Positions 1-7,639 of a stretch of 64,000 nt of DNA are shown here, piece by piece. The translations under genes and the position numbers were made by a program. The DNA is taken from contig NZ_CP087135.1 of the NCBI RefSeq assembly GCF_020911945.1, positions 3,128,501 to 3,192,500 of the forward strand, in the 5' to 3' direction. The notes beneath the pieces were generated by a model, which had not been told where the DNA came from, did no database searches, and was given only the letters and a program-made list of their open reading frames with translations. Source of the stretch: Flavobacterium galactosidilyticum. Its GTDB lineage: Bacteria; Bacteroidota; Bacteroidia; Flavobacteriales; Flavobacteriaceae. Position 1 is the first letter of the stretch; each line of letters begins with the position of its first letter.

Positions 1-486
1 TTCCAAGAAGGCAATCTTCGTGGTTTGATCACTACTGATATTATGGCAAGAGGTTTGGATATTTCCAACATTACTCATGTTATCAACTTTGAGATGCCAG
101 AACTTCCTGAATTGTACATGCACAGAATTGGTAGAACGGGTCGTGCCGATGCCAAAGGAACTGCAATAAGCTTCATTGCCCCTCGCGAAGAAGAATCAAA
201 AATAGAAATTGAAGTGTTGATGAATATGGAATTATCCATCGAGGAATTCCCTGAAACAGTTGAAATTTCAGCAAAATTAATCGAACCTGAAAAAGACAGA
301 CAACCGATTAAGTTTTTGATGAAAAAGAAAAAACTGGAAGGTGATGGTGCATTTCAGGAAAAAAGCAAAAAGAACAAGAAAGTAAACTTAGGAGGTCCTG
401 GTGTAACCAAGAAAAAAACACACGGATCTGTCAATCGTAATATGCTTAAAACAAGAGATAAAAAACGAAAAGACAAAAACAAATAG
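1..486 (+). CDS. DEAD-box RNA helicase, C-terminal part (5' end outside window)
   Basis: The reading frame is open from base 1, so this is the 3' part of a longer gene. Visible are helicase motif V ([10 protein letters not shown]) and motif VI (HRIGRTGR), which are the C-terminal RecA lobe of superfamily 2 DEAD-box ATP-dependent RNA helicases. A lysine-rich, low-complexity tail of about 60 residues (KKKKLEG...KKRKDKNK) follows, typical of RhlE-like helicases, where such tails bind RNA. The likely role is RNA remodelling in ribosome assembly or mRNA decay. The paralogue (RhlE, DeaD or other) cannot be decided without the N-terminal half. A strong hairpin terminator follows directly. Confidence 0.93.
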   Translation, partial: FQEGNLRGLITTDIMARGLDISNITHVINFEMPELPELYMHRIGRTGRADAKGTAISFIAPREEESKIEIEVLMNMELSIEEFPETVEISAKLIEPEKDRQPIKFLMKKKKLEGDGAFQEKSKKNKKVNLGGPGVTKKKTHGSVNRNMLKTRDKKRKDKNK

Positions 487-491
487 CATAA

Positions 492-530
492 AAAAAGGCT
501 TAAAAATGAATTTCATTTTTAAGCCTTTTT
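492..530. terminator. Bidirectional intrinsic terminator
   Basis: A long inverted repeat (AAAAAGGCTTAAAAATGAA with its complement) is flanked by A-runs on the left and T-runs on the right. It lies between the convergent helicase and lactonase genes and can serve both. Confidence 0.85.
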
Positions 531-544
531 CCTTTAAATCCTAT

Positions 545-1654
545 CTAGTTTTCAGTAAATACTAAACAAACTGGAGAACACAATTCAATTTTTTTCCCCG
601 TATCACTAATCGCACCCGTAAGTTGATCTCTTTTGAAAATCACAACATCATTAGTGTATTGATGCGCTACCAAAAGAAAATTCCCACTTGGATCTATTCT
701 AAAACTTCTAGGTCCATTTCCTTTAGTGCTCATTTTACCTTTACTTTCTAATTTTCCATTTTTAAGGATTTTAAAAATCGAAATGTCATTTGCCGTTCCG
801 CGATTAGATGCGTATAAAAATTTACCGTCAGGTGAAATATGAATATCAGCAGCGCCTACAGTTCCCTTAAAGTCTTTTGATACAACTGAAGTTTCTTGTA
901 TTTTTTTTAGAGTTCCGTTTGAATAACTAAAAACAGTAAGCGTTCCGTCTAATTCTTGCAATAAATAAACAAATTTTCCATCTTTACTAAAAGTTAAATG
1001 TCTTGGACCACTTCCCGGTTTTACAGAAATACTATCCTTTTTTTTCAAAATCTCATGAGGTGAATTTGGATTGTAGGCATAAGTGAATACTTTGTCAATT
1101 CCCAAATCATTCCCTAAAACGTATTTTTTATCTGGAGAAAAATAAACCATGTGTGCGTGAGGTCCTGTCTGATTTTGCGTAATTCCTTTGCCATAATGTT
1201 GTACTACTTGCTTGGCTTCCGTAATACTTCCATCATTATTCTTTCCATACACAGAAATGCTACCACTTGAATAATTAGCAATTATTACATTCTTATCGTC
1301 ATTTATAATATAACAAGGATCAGTTCCTTTAGCACTTTCTTTGTTTATAAAATCCATTTTACCAGTAGAAGGAAGATAACTAAAAGAACTAACCATACTT
1401 TTATCCCCATTTTCATTAACAGCATAGATATAATTATTTTCCTTAGAAACACTCAAAAAACTAGGGTTAATTACGTTTTCTGTAGCATTTTTAAAACTAA
1501 AATTTCCTGTATTCGAATCAAAATCATATACATAAATTCCTTTACTATCGCACTTATTAGTATAAGTTCCGATTAATAAATTGAATTTATTTTTTTGTGC
1601 TTGTACGCTAGTAATAACGAAAATGAATAAAAGAAGAGCAACCGAATTTTTCAT
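545..1654 (-). CDS. Lactonase family protein (6-phosphogluconolactonase-like beta-propeller), secreted
   Basis: This 369-residue protein has a signal peptide (MKNSVALLLFIFVITSVQAQ) and then repeated propeller blades with motifs such as YTNKCDSKGIYVYDF, GPHAHMVYFSPDKKYV, GSGPRHLTFSKDGKFVY, HISPDGKFLYASNRG and GNGPRSFRIDPSGNFLLVAHQ. That is the COG2706 lactonase/3-carboxymuconate cyclase fold, a seven-bladed propeller. Some members are cytosolic 6-phosphogluconolactonases (YbhE/Pgl), but the signal peptide here points to a periplasmic or surface location, so that substrate is unlikely. It is monocistronic and shares a terminator with the upstream convergent helicase. The fold is certain; the substrate is unknown. 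Confidence 0.88.
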   Translation of the reverse strand: MKNSVALLLFIFVITSVQAQKNKFNLLIGTYTNKCDSKGIYVYDFDSNTGNFSFKNATENVINPSFLSVSKENNYIYAVNENGDKSMVSSFSYLPSTGKMDFINKESAKGTDPCYIINDDKNVIIANYSSGSISVYGKNNDGSITEAKQVVQHYGKGITQNQTGPHAHMVYFSPDKKYVLGNDLGIDKVFTYAYNPNSPHEILKKKDSISVKPGSGPRHLTFSKDGKFVYLLQELDGTLTVFSYSNGTLKKIQETSVVSKDFKGTVGAADIHISPDGKFLYASNRGTANDISIFKILKNGKLESKGKMSTKGNGPRSFRIDPSGNFLLVAHQYTNDVVIFKRDQLTGAISDTGKKIELCSPVCLVFTEN

Positions 1655-1885
1655 ATTTTTAAATTTATTGAAAAGCTAAAATAACCATTATATTTAAAAT
1701 TACGGAGAAACACTTATTTTAAAAAATCGAAAATATCGATAAATCACACTGAAAACACGAATTAGGATAATTGAAAGCTAGGTCAATCTTCCAAAAAGTA
1801 AAAATTTTGTGAAAATAATTTTTCAGAATCATCAGTATTAAGGTTTTTTAGTGAAATTCGTGTCGAAAAACTTTAAACAAATTTG

Positions 1886-1893
1886 TATTTTTG
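1886..1893 (+). promoter_or_regulatory. -7 box (TATTTTTG) for the BatA-domain gene
   Basis: This is an exact match to the Bacteroidetes primary-sigma -7 consensus TAnnTTTG, 62 bp before the BatA start codon. Confidence 0.6.
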
Positions 1894-1900
1894 GCTAATA

Positions 1901-1925
1901 AATTTCAATGAGCTTCATTGAAATT
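1901..1925 (+). promoter_or_regulatory. Leader hairpin upstream of the BatA-domain gene
   Basis: AATTTCAATG and CATTGAAATT form a perfect 10-bp stem with a 5-nt loop (AGCTT). It lies just downstream of the -7 box and 30 bp before the ATG, so it would sit at the 5' end of the mRNA. There is no T-run after it, so it is not an intrinsic terminator. It could be an mRNA-stabilising 5' hairpin or an operator; the function is inferred only. Confidence 0.5.
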
Positions 1926-1955
1926 AGAAACCAGTGAAGTAAATCCAAACTCAGA

Positions 1956-3884
1956 ATGCAATTTAAACATCCCGAAATTTTATACTTTCTGTTCGCGTTA
2001 ATCGTTCCTATTTTGGTTCACTTATTTCAATTACGCCGTTTTAAAAAGGAGGATTTCACAAATGTTCGTTTACTGAAGTCACTTTCTATTCAAACTAGAA
2101 AAAGCTCCACAATAAAGAAATGGCTGCTTCTTGCCTCTCGCCTTTTATTACTTACTTTTATTATCATTGCTTTTGCACAACCTTTTTTTGAATCCAAAGA
2201 CAGTAAAAATGCTAATAACGAATTGTATATCATTTTAGACAATTCATTTAGCATGCAAGCCAAAGGAAATAAAGGCGAATTACTTAAACGAGCTGTTCAG
2301 GAATTGCTTGAAGAAACACCAGAAAACGTAAACTTCTCATTGCTTACCAATTCAGAAAACTATTGGAACACAGATATCAAGTCAGTTCGTAGTTCTTTGC
2401 AAAATTTAAAATACAGCGCTACTCCTTTTCAGTTAGATAATATTATGGCTAAATTAAAGGCACATAAATCAGCTTTTAAAAAGGATATTGTAATCATTAC
2501 AGATGGAATTGGATTAGATAAAAAGCAACTTAAAAACATAGAAGCTGATAATACACCATATTTTATAATCCCTAAAGCAGTTCAAAAAAATAATGTTTCG
2601 ATCGATAGTGTTTTTATCTATAAAACATTGGAGCAGTTTTATGAAATTAGTATACAATTGTCAGGACATGGAGATAAATTTGAAGCTATTCCTATTTCGC
2701 TATACAATTGCACAAAGTTAATTGCGAAAACCACTGTAACGCTAGATAGCCCCAAAAAGAGTGTTAATTTCACTATTCCAAGACAAGCTTTTCATGGTTA
2801 TGTTTCAATAGTCGATAATGGTTTGCCTTATGACAACACTTTATACTTCAGTATTTCAAAAGCTAAAAAAACGAATGTAATTAGTATTGGTGAACCTACA
2901 AAAAACAATTTCCTGTCCCGAATTTACACTCCTGAAGAGTTCAATTTCAACAGCTACACTTTAAGTACATTAGATTACAACAAACTGGAAGAGCAAGATG
3001 CCATCGTTTTGAATGAATTAGATGAAATCCCGCAATCACTAATCACCACCCTAAAATCTTTTGTAGAAAAAGGAGGGAATCTTATTGTTATTCCTTCGGC
3101 ATTATGCTCCATTTCAAATTTGAATTCATTGGTATCGAATTTTAGCAACCTAAAATTTGACGCTTTAGAAAACACAGAGAAACAGATTACTAAAATCAAT
3201 TTCAATCATCCGATATACAATAGTGTTTTTGAAAAAACAGTAGTTAATTTTCAGTATCCAAAAACAAAAAAGTCATTTCCTTTATCGAGTTCATATCCTG
3301 CGGTTTTATCATATGAAGATGGAAGCATTTTCCTCTCTTCGACTAATAATCCAATTGGGACAGTAGCTGTTTTTGCGGCTCCTATTTCTATTGAAAACTC
3401 TAATTTTCAGCAATCCCCGCTCATAGTACCTACTTTTTATAAAATGGCAATGTACAATCATAGCAATGGTATTAATGCTTTAATCATTGGAAATAACAAT
3501 CCACATTTAACTGAAACATCTTTAAATAAAGATGCTATTTTGACTGTAAAAAATTCCGAAGAGCAGTTTATTCCAATCCAGCAAATATTGAATAGTAAAG
3601 TCAAGATGACTTTTGGTGATTATCCCGAACAAGCTGGTAATTTTGTCGTTTATAATAAAAAAGAATGGATTGAAAATATCAGTTTTAACTACAATAGAAC
3701 CGAAAGTGATTTGGCTACAGCCAATGAAAACTTGCTATCAGAATATAAAACAGTCGAATCTATAAAATCACTTTATAACACCTTACAAACTGATCGGGCG
3801 GATAATCAAATTTGGAAATGGTTTGTTATCTTTGCGCTGTTATTTCTAATAACAGAAATGGCCATTATAAGATTCGTAAAATAG
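1956..3884 (+). CDS. BatA domain / VWA-like membrane protein
   Basis: This is a 642-residue protein. The N-terminus (FKHPEILYFLFALIVPILVHLFQLRRFKKEDFTNVRLLKSL) is the BatA (aerotolerance regulator N-terminal) domain: a membrane segment at about 8-25, a basic stretch, and a second membrane segment at about 55-76. A von Willebrand A-like domain follows with MIDAS motif D95-x-S97-x-S99 and a second Asp in IITDGIG. A third membrane helix (WFVIFALLFLITEMAIIRFV) lies at the very C-terminus, so most of the protein is probably periplasmic. BatA/B family proteins occur with MoxR ATPases in Bacteroidetes, but none is adjacent here. The gene leads a short cluster, 30 bp before the dihydroorotase-like gene. 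Its molecular role is unknown. Confidence 0.85.
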   Translation: MQFKHPEILYFLFALIVPILVHLFQLRRFKKEDFTNVRLLKSLSIQTRKSSTIKKWLLLASRLLLLTFIIIAFAQPFFESKDSKNANNELYIILDNSFSMQAKGNKGELLKRAVQELLEETPENVNFSLLTNSENYWNTDIKSVRSSLQNLKYSATPFQLDNIMAKLKAHKSAFKKDIVIITDGIGLDKKQLKNIEADNTPYFIIPKAVQKNNVSIDSVFIYKTLEQFYEISIQLSGHGDKFEAIPISLYNCTKLIAKTTVTLDSPKKSVNFTIPRQAFHGYVSIVDNGLPYDNTLYFSISKAKKTNVISIGEPTKNNFLSRIYTPEEFNFNSYTLSTLDYNKLEEQDAIVLNELDEIPQSLITTLKSFVEKGGNLIVIPSALCSISNLNSLVSNFSNLKFDALENTEKQITKINFNHPIYNSVFEKTVVNFQYPKTKKSFPLSSSYPAVLSYEDGSIFLSSTNNPIGTVAVFAAPISIENSNFQQSPLIVPTFYKMAMYNHSNGINALIIGNNNPHLTETSLNKDAILTVKNSEEQFIPIQQILNSKVKMTFGDYPEQAGNFVVYNKKEWIENISFNYNRTESDLATANENLLSEYKTVESIKSLYNTLQTDRADNQIWKWFVIFALLFLITEMAIIRFVK

Positions 3885-3914
3885 AAATCGAAGTTCAAAT
3901 AATTAAAAAGAAAC

Positions 3915-5168
3915 ATGAAATTAATCATCAGAGACGCCAAAATTATCGATTCAAAGAGTCCTTTTCACAACAAGACTGCAGATATTTTAATTGTTGATGG
4001 TTTTATAAAAAAAATAGGAACCTCGCTTTCCAATACTGAAAATGTAGAAGAGATAAAACTTGATAATTTACATGTGTCCCAAGGTTGGTTTGATAGTAGT
4101 ATATCTCTTGGAGAACCCGGTTTTGAAGATCGAGAAACGATTTCGAACGGACTTAACGTAGCGGCTAAAAGTGGTTTTACAGCTATTGCCTTACAACCTA
4201 ACTCCTTCCCTATCATTGACAATCAATCCCAAGTAAATTTTGTACTAAATAAAGCAACTGGATTTGCAACGCAACTGTATCCTATTGGTGCTTTAACTAA
4301 AGAAAGTGCAGGAAAAGATATGGCTGAATTGTTTGATATGCAAAAATCGGGAGCAGTCGCTTTTGGAGATTATAATAAGAGTCTAAGCAATGCTAATTTG
4401 CTAAAAATTGCATTACAATACGTTCAAGATTTTGACGGATTGATCCTAGCTTTTTCACAAGATGAAAATATTAAAGGAAATGGAGTGGCTAATGAAGGTG
4501 TTGTTTCTACTCGTTTAGGATTAAAAGGAATTCCAAATCTAGCCGAAGAATTGCAAATAGCAAGAAATTTATTTCTACTAGAATATACTGGAGGGAAATT
4601 ACATATCCCAACCGTTTCTACTAAAAAATCAGTCCAATTAATAAAAGAAGCTAAGGCTAATGGACTAAACGTAAGTTGCAGCGTAGCAGTTCACCATTTA
4701 GTTTTGACTGATGAAAAATTAGAAGGATTTGATACAAGATATAAAGTGTCGCCGCCATTGCGAACAGAAACCGATAGAAAATCGCTGTTGAAAGGCATCA
4801 AAGACGGTACGATTGATATGATTACATCTGATCATAACCCAATTGATATAGAGCATAAAAAAATGGAATTTGATGGAGCCAAAAGTGGAACAACTGGTAT
4901 GGAAAGTGCTTTTGGTGCTCTAATGACTGTTTTACCTTTAGAAATTGTAATCGAAAAATTAACTTCTGGAAAAGAAACTTTTGGTATTGAAATACAAAAC
5001 ATTAATGAAGGTTCAAGAGCAAACATCACTTTATTCAACCCTGAACCAAAAAATGTATTTACAAAATCATCAATACTTTCAAAATCTAAAAACTCTGCTT
5101 TTTTAGGAACACAATTACAAGGAAAAGTTTACGGTATTCTAAACCAAGGACAATTAATTTTAGCATAA
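3915..5168 (+). CDS. Dihydroorotase-like amidohydrolase with most metal ligands missing
   Basis: This 417-residue protein matches type I dihydroorotase along its length (N-terminal beta-sandwich, EPGFEDRETI, HHLVLTDE, TSDHNP, GTTGMESAFGAL). True enzymes have D-x-H-x-H-x-R, which binds zinc and substrate; here it reads D60-S-S62-I-S64-L-G66, so both His and the Arg are gone. The later histidines also appear replaced: the HCED-like motif reads FSQD (about 180-183) and the HxxHvST-like motif reads HIPTVST, with T233 at the ligand position. The Asp in TSDHNP is kept. It is therefore probably not a dihydroorotase. Known family: non-catalytic PyrC' partners of aspartate transcarbamoylase exist in other bacteria. 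It lies between the BatA gene and a small membrane protein gene 4 bp downstream. The exact alignment of the later ligands is by eye. Confidence 0.85.
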   Translation: MKLIIRDAKIIDSKSPFHNKTADILIVDGFIKKIGTSLSNTENVEEIKLDNLHVSQGWFDSSISLGEPGFEDRETISNGLNVAAKSGFTAIALQPNSFPIIDNQSQVNFVLNKATGFATQLYPIGALTKESAGKDMAELFDMQKSGAVAFGDYNKSLSNANLLKIALQYVQDFDGLILAFSQDENIKGNGVANEGVVSTRLGLKGIPNLAEELQIARNLFLLEYTGGKLHIPTVSTKKSVQLIKEAKANGLNVSCSVAVHHLVLTDEKLEGFDTRYKVSPPLRTETDRKSLLKGIKDGTIDMITSDHNPIDIEHKKMEFDGAKSGTTGMESAFGALMTVLPLEIVIEKLTSGKETFGIEIQNINEGSRANITLFNPEPKNVFTKSSILSKSKNSAFLGTQLQGKVYGILNQGQLILA

Positions 5169-5172
5169 AACA

Positions 5173-5499
5173 ATGAACAACAGTACAGAAACAGGAAAAA
5201 CGGCAGCAATAACGAGTTATATTTTAGGAATTGGCGTTTTTATAGCCATGTCAATGAACTCTGAAGATAAGAATGCATTTGCCTCTTTCCACATTCGTCA
5301 AGGTTTAGGTATAACATTAACTTTTATCTCACTGGGGCTTATTATTAGTCACTTTGATAGCTTAATGATTTCAGCGCCCATGTGGATTTTCGTCTTAGTA
5401 CTTTGGTCTTATGGCATTACAAGTGCGATAAAAGGAGAAACAAAACCTGTTCCTTTATTAGGGACTTTTTTCCAGAAATGGTTGTCTAGTATATCTTAA
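5173..5499 (+). CDS. Small integral membrane protein (DUF4870/Tic20-like)
   Basis: A 108-residue protein with a short polar N-terminus, the conserved pattern KNAFASFHIRQGLG, and about three hydrophobic segments (ITSYILGIGVFIA, ITLTFISLGLIISHF, APMWIFVLVLWSYGI) ending in a GTFFQKWL-type tail. The F-H-x-R-Q-(G/A) pattern is typical of DUF4870-like proteins. The start is only 4 bp after the stop of the dihydroorotase-like gene, so the two are co-transcribed and probably translationally coupled. No function is known for the family; a structural or regulatory membrane role is a guess. Confidence 0.75.
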   Translation: MNNSTETGKTAAITSYILGIGVFIAMSMNSEDKNAFASFHIRQGLGITLTFISLGLIISHFDSLMISAPMWIFVLVLWSYGITSAIKGETKPVPLLGTFFQKWLSSIS

Positions 5500-5519
5500 A
5501 TTTCAATTTCAGAGTCCAA

Positions 5520-5527
5520 TATCTTTG
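5520..5527 (+). promoter_or_regulatory. -7 box (TATCTTTG) for the esterase gene
   Basis: An exact TAnnTTTG match 18 bp before the ATG at 5546. The alternative TTG start at 5525 lies inside this box, which argues for the ATG at 5546. Confidence 0.65.
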
Positions 5528-5545
5528 CAAAACCAATACATTAAA

Positions 5546-6196
5546 ATGAATTTATCTTTAGAATTTAAAATACGCGAACCGAAAGTAAAACTAGAAAAAA
5601 ACCCGCTTTTACTTTTACTTCATGGATATGGCAGCAATGAAGCCGATTTATTCTCCTTTGCCGAAGAGCTTCCCGACAATTATTATATCATTTCAGCACG
5701 TGCACCTTATGATATGCAATATGGAAGTTACGCTTGGTATGCCATCAATTTTGATGCGGATCAAAACAAATTTTCCGACAATGAACAAGCTAAAACGTCT
5801 AGAGATTTAATTGCTACATTTATAGATGAGTTAATACAAACGTATCCAATAGACGCTAATAATGTTTCCTTAATTGGCTTTAGCCAAGGATCTATTTTAA
5901 GTTATGCAGTAGCACTTTCTTATCCAGAAAAAGTGCAGAAAGTAGTGGCAATGAGTGGTTACTTGAATCTAGATATTGTTACTGAAGATTATCTTAAAAA
6001 CACCTTTAATAATTTAAAAATATTTGCTTCTCACGGAACTGTAGATCAAGTTATTCCTGTAGAATGGGCTAGAAAAACGCCTGCTATTTTAGAAAATTTA
6101 GGTATTGCCGTAACATACAAGGAATATCCTGTAGGTCATGGAGTTGCTCCTCAAAATTTCTATGATTTTAACAACTGGCTTTTAGTACAAAGATAA
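5546..6196 (+). CDS. Alpha/beta hydrolase, phospholipase/carboxylesterase family
   Basis: A 216-residue cytosolic serine hydrolase of the COG0400 (YpfH-like) family. Seen in order: LLLLHGYGSNEADL (oxyanion-hole region), nucleophile elbow GFSQG, Asp in HGTVDQVIPV, and His in YPVGHGVAP, giving a complete Ser-Asp-His triad at normal spacing. The family hydrolyses short-chain carboxyl esters; the physiological substrate is unknown. The ATG at 5546 is chosen because the upstream TTG overlaps the -7 box. The preceding small membrane protein gene is close, but this gene has its own promoter. It ends at a strong hairpin shared with the convergent gene. Confidence 0.88.
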   Translation: MNLSLEFKIREPKVKLEKNPLLLLLHGYGSNEADLFSFAEELPDNYYIISARAPYDMQYGSYAWYAINFDADQNKFSDNEQAKTSRDLIATFIDELIQTYPIDANNVSLIGFSQGSILSYAVALSYPEKVQKVVAMSGYLNLDIVTEDYLKNTFNNLKIFASHGTVDQVIPVEWARKTPAILENLGIAVTYKEYPVGHGVAPQNFYDFNNWLLVQR

Positions 6197-6204
6197 TTAA
6201 TTGT

Positions 6205-6245
6205 AAATCGCAGTTTTCAGAAGCCATTCTTGAAAACTGCGATTT
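6205..6245. terminator. Long perfect hairpin between convergent genes
   Basis: A perfect 15-bp stem (AAATCGCAGTTTTCA with its complement) and an 11-nt loop between the esterase and the minus-strand gene ending at 6262. The flanks are A/T-rich but lack a long T-run, so it acts as a weak bidirectional terminator or as a 3'-end stabilising hairpin. Confidence 0.65.
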
Positions 6246-6261
6246 AAAATAATATAAGTGA

Positions 6262-6768
6262 CTACTTTTGTTTTTGATATAGTAAAGACTGATTTACTTC
6301 AAAAGAAATACTTTCATCTCCATTCACAAAGTACTTCAGCAAAACTTCACCCCAATATTCTCCATCGCTAAAATCAGCAATAATCCATCTGTGATTAAGG
6401 ACTTTTACTTTGTTGATGATAAATTTATTTGCTCCAATTTGGTCTTGACCTGTGTATGGATTCCCTTTAGGGTTCGAATTCAGATCTAATAATTTTTCAG
6501 TAACAGCAGGAATTAATTTCTCGTACTGAATTGTTTTACTAGTACTTACTACATCAAAATAATTTTGTGCGTTTTCATTATTTTCCAATGAAAAATAGTT
6601 TGCATCCGCTAATTTAGTCTTTAAAAGTTGGATACTATCGCGCAGCTTTGTAGTCGTTTTTACATATCTATCTTGTTCAAATTTTACTTGTTTAGTCAAA
6701 AACATATAAGTAAATACAGTAAAAAGTAGCGTAAGAATAAATAAGTAGAGAAATAATGATTTTTTCAT
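6262..6768 (-). CDS. Uncharacterised single-pass membrane/periplasmic protein
   Basis: This 168-residue protein has an N-terminal signal anchor (LFLYLFILTLLFTVFTYMFL), a short coiled-coil-like stretch (KTTTKLRDSIQLLKTKLADANYF), and then a soluble C-terminal domain containing GNPYTGQDQIGANKFIINKVKVLNHRWIIADFSDGEYWGEVLLKYFV. I do not recognise a named family, although the pattern is typical of Flavobacteriaceae hypothetical proteins whose hydrolase-associated domain faces the periplasm. It starts 12 bp after the stop of the metallo-beta-lactamase-fold gene and is therefore its operon partner. Confidence 0.75.
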   Translation of the reverse strand: MKKSLFLYLFILTLLFTVFTYMFLTKQVKFEQDRYVKTTTKLRDSIQLLKTKLADANYFSLENNENAQNYFDVVSTSKTIQYEKLIPAVTEKLLDLNSNPKGNPYTGQDQIGANKFIINKVKVLNHRWIIADFSDGEYWGEVLLKYFVNGDESISFEVNQSLLYQKQK

Positions 6769-6780
6769 TTTTGAATATAA

Positions 6781-7545
6781 TTATAATGTAATTTCTAAGT
6801 TATCATGTGCGAGGAAAACATTTGCAGGAAGTTTTTTTTGAACCTCTTCATGAAATCCCATAATATGACTAATATGTGTAAGATAAGCCTTCTCCGGCTT
6901 CAGTAAAGTTATAAAATCTAGTGCTTCTTGCAAATTGAAATGTGTATCATGAGGTTCTTCACGTAAAGCATTTATAACCAATACCTTTAGGTTATTTAGC
7001 TTTTGAATTTCGCTATCATCAATCGTTTTCACATCTGTCAAATAGGCGAAATCATCAATTCGGTATCCAAAAACTTGCAGATTTCCATGCATTACGTTTA
7101 CAGGAATTGTTACTTTATTTCCAATGGAAAAAGGTTGGTTATTAATCACCTCAACGGTTATTACTGAAGGTGCTCCAGGATATTTATTAACCGTTTCAAA
7201 GACATAGCCAAATCGTTTTCTTAAATCATTTATAACTCTTTGATGTGCATAAATAGGTATTTCTCCTTGCTTAAAATTAAAAGGTCTGATGTCATCAATT
7301 CCAGCAGTATGATCTGAATGCTCATGAGTAAATAGAATTCCGTCAACTTTCGGACAATTGGACGCAAGCATTTGTTGTCTGAAATCTGGTCCGCAATCGA
7401 TAACAAAAGAAAAATTGTCCCATGAAATCCAAATAGAAACTCTAAGTCTTTTATCTTTTAAATCAGTGCTTTTGCATACGGGATGATTGCTTCCAATTAC
7501 GGGAATACCTTGTGACGTACCAGTTCCTAAAAAATATACCTTCAA
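6781..7545 (-). CDS. MBL-fold metal-dependent hydrolase (PhnP/COG1235-like)
   Basis: A 254-residue metallo-beta-lactamase-fold enzyme. The signature H-x-H-x-D-H is present (FTHEHSDHTAGID). Other ligand motifs are CGPDFRQQML, VMHGNLQVFGYR (His), YLTDVKTI (bridging Asp) and YLTHISHIMGFHEE. The N-terminus KVYFLGTGTSQGIPVIG and the Cys near HPVCKS resemble COG1235 phosphodiesterases such as PhnP and related cyclic-phosphate or tRNA-processing enzymes. The substrate cannot be read from the sequence. It is the first gene of a two-gene operon, with a -7 box 19 bp upstream of the start codon. Confidence 0.88.
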   Translation of the reverse strand: MKVYFLGTGTSQGIPVIGSNHPVCKSTDLKDKRLRVSIWISWDNFSFVIDCGPDFRQQMLASNCPKVDGILFTHEHSDHTAGIDDIRPFNFKQGEIPIYAHQRVINDLRKRFGYVFETVNKYPGAPSVITVEVINNQPFSIGNKVTIPVNVMHGNLQVFGYRIDDFAYLTDVKTIDDSEIQKLNNLKVLVINALREEPHDTHFNLQEALDFITLLKPEKAYLTHISHIMGFHEEVQKKLPANVFLAHDNLEITL

Positions 7546-7563
7546 CTCTATCGATTTTATTTA

Positions 7564-7571
7564 CAAAAATA
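7564..7571 (-). promoter_or_regulatory. -7 box (TATTTTTG on minus strand) for the MBL-fold hydrolase operon
   Basis: The complement reads TATTTTTG, an exact TAnnTTTG match, placed 19 bp before the start codon at 7545. Confidence 0.6.
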
Positions 7572-7605
7572 GGATTAATTCTCTTTCATTAGAATGCTAT
7601 TTCAT

Positions 7606-7613
7606 TAACTTTG
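7606..7613 (+). promoter_or_regulatory. -7 box (TAACTTTG) for the 486-residue conserved protein
   Basis: An exact TAnnTTTG match 26 bp before the ATG at 7640. It lies back-to-back with the minus-strand -7 box about 35 bp away, forming a compact divergent promoter. Confidence 0.6.
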
Positions 7614-7639
7614 CAACATATTAGCCATATTAAAAGAAA

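Larger units (their letters stand above)
1655..1955. other. Intergenic region between divergent genes
   Basis: About 300 bp of AT-rich sequence between the divergent lactonase and BatA genes. It contains a -7 box for the rightward gene and a perfect 10-bp inverted repeat in that gene's leader, both listed separately. I see no small ORF, RNA gene or repeat in the rest. Confidence 0.6.

Noticed and set aside
5525..5545. Upstream TTG start for the esterase
   Set aside because: The TTG lies inside the -7 box TATCTTTG, so it is upstream of the transcription start; the ATG at 5546 fits better.
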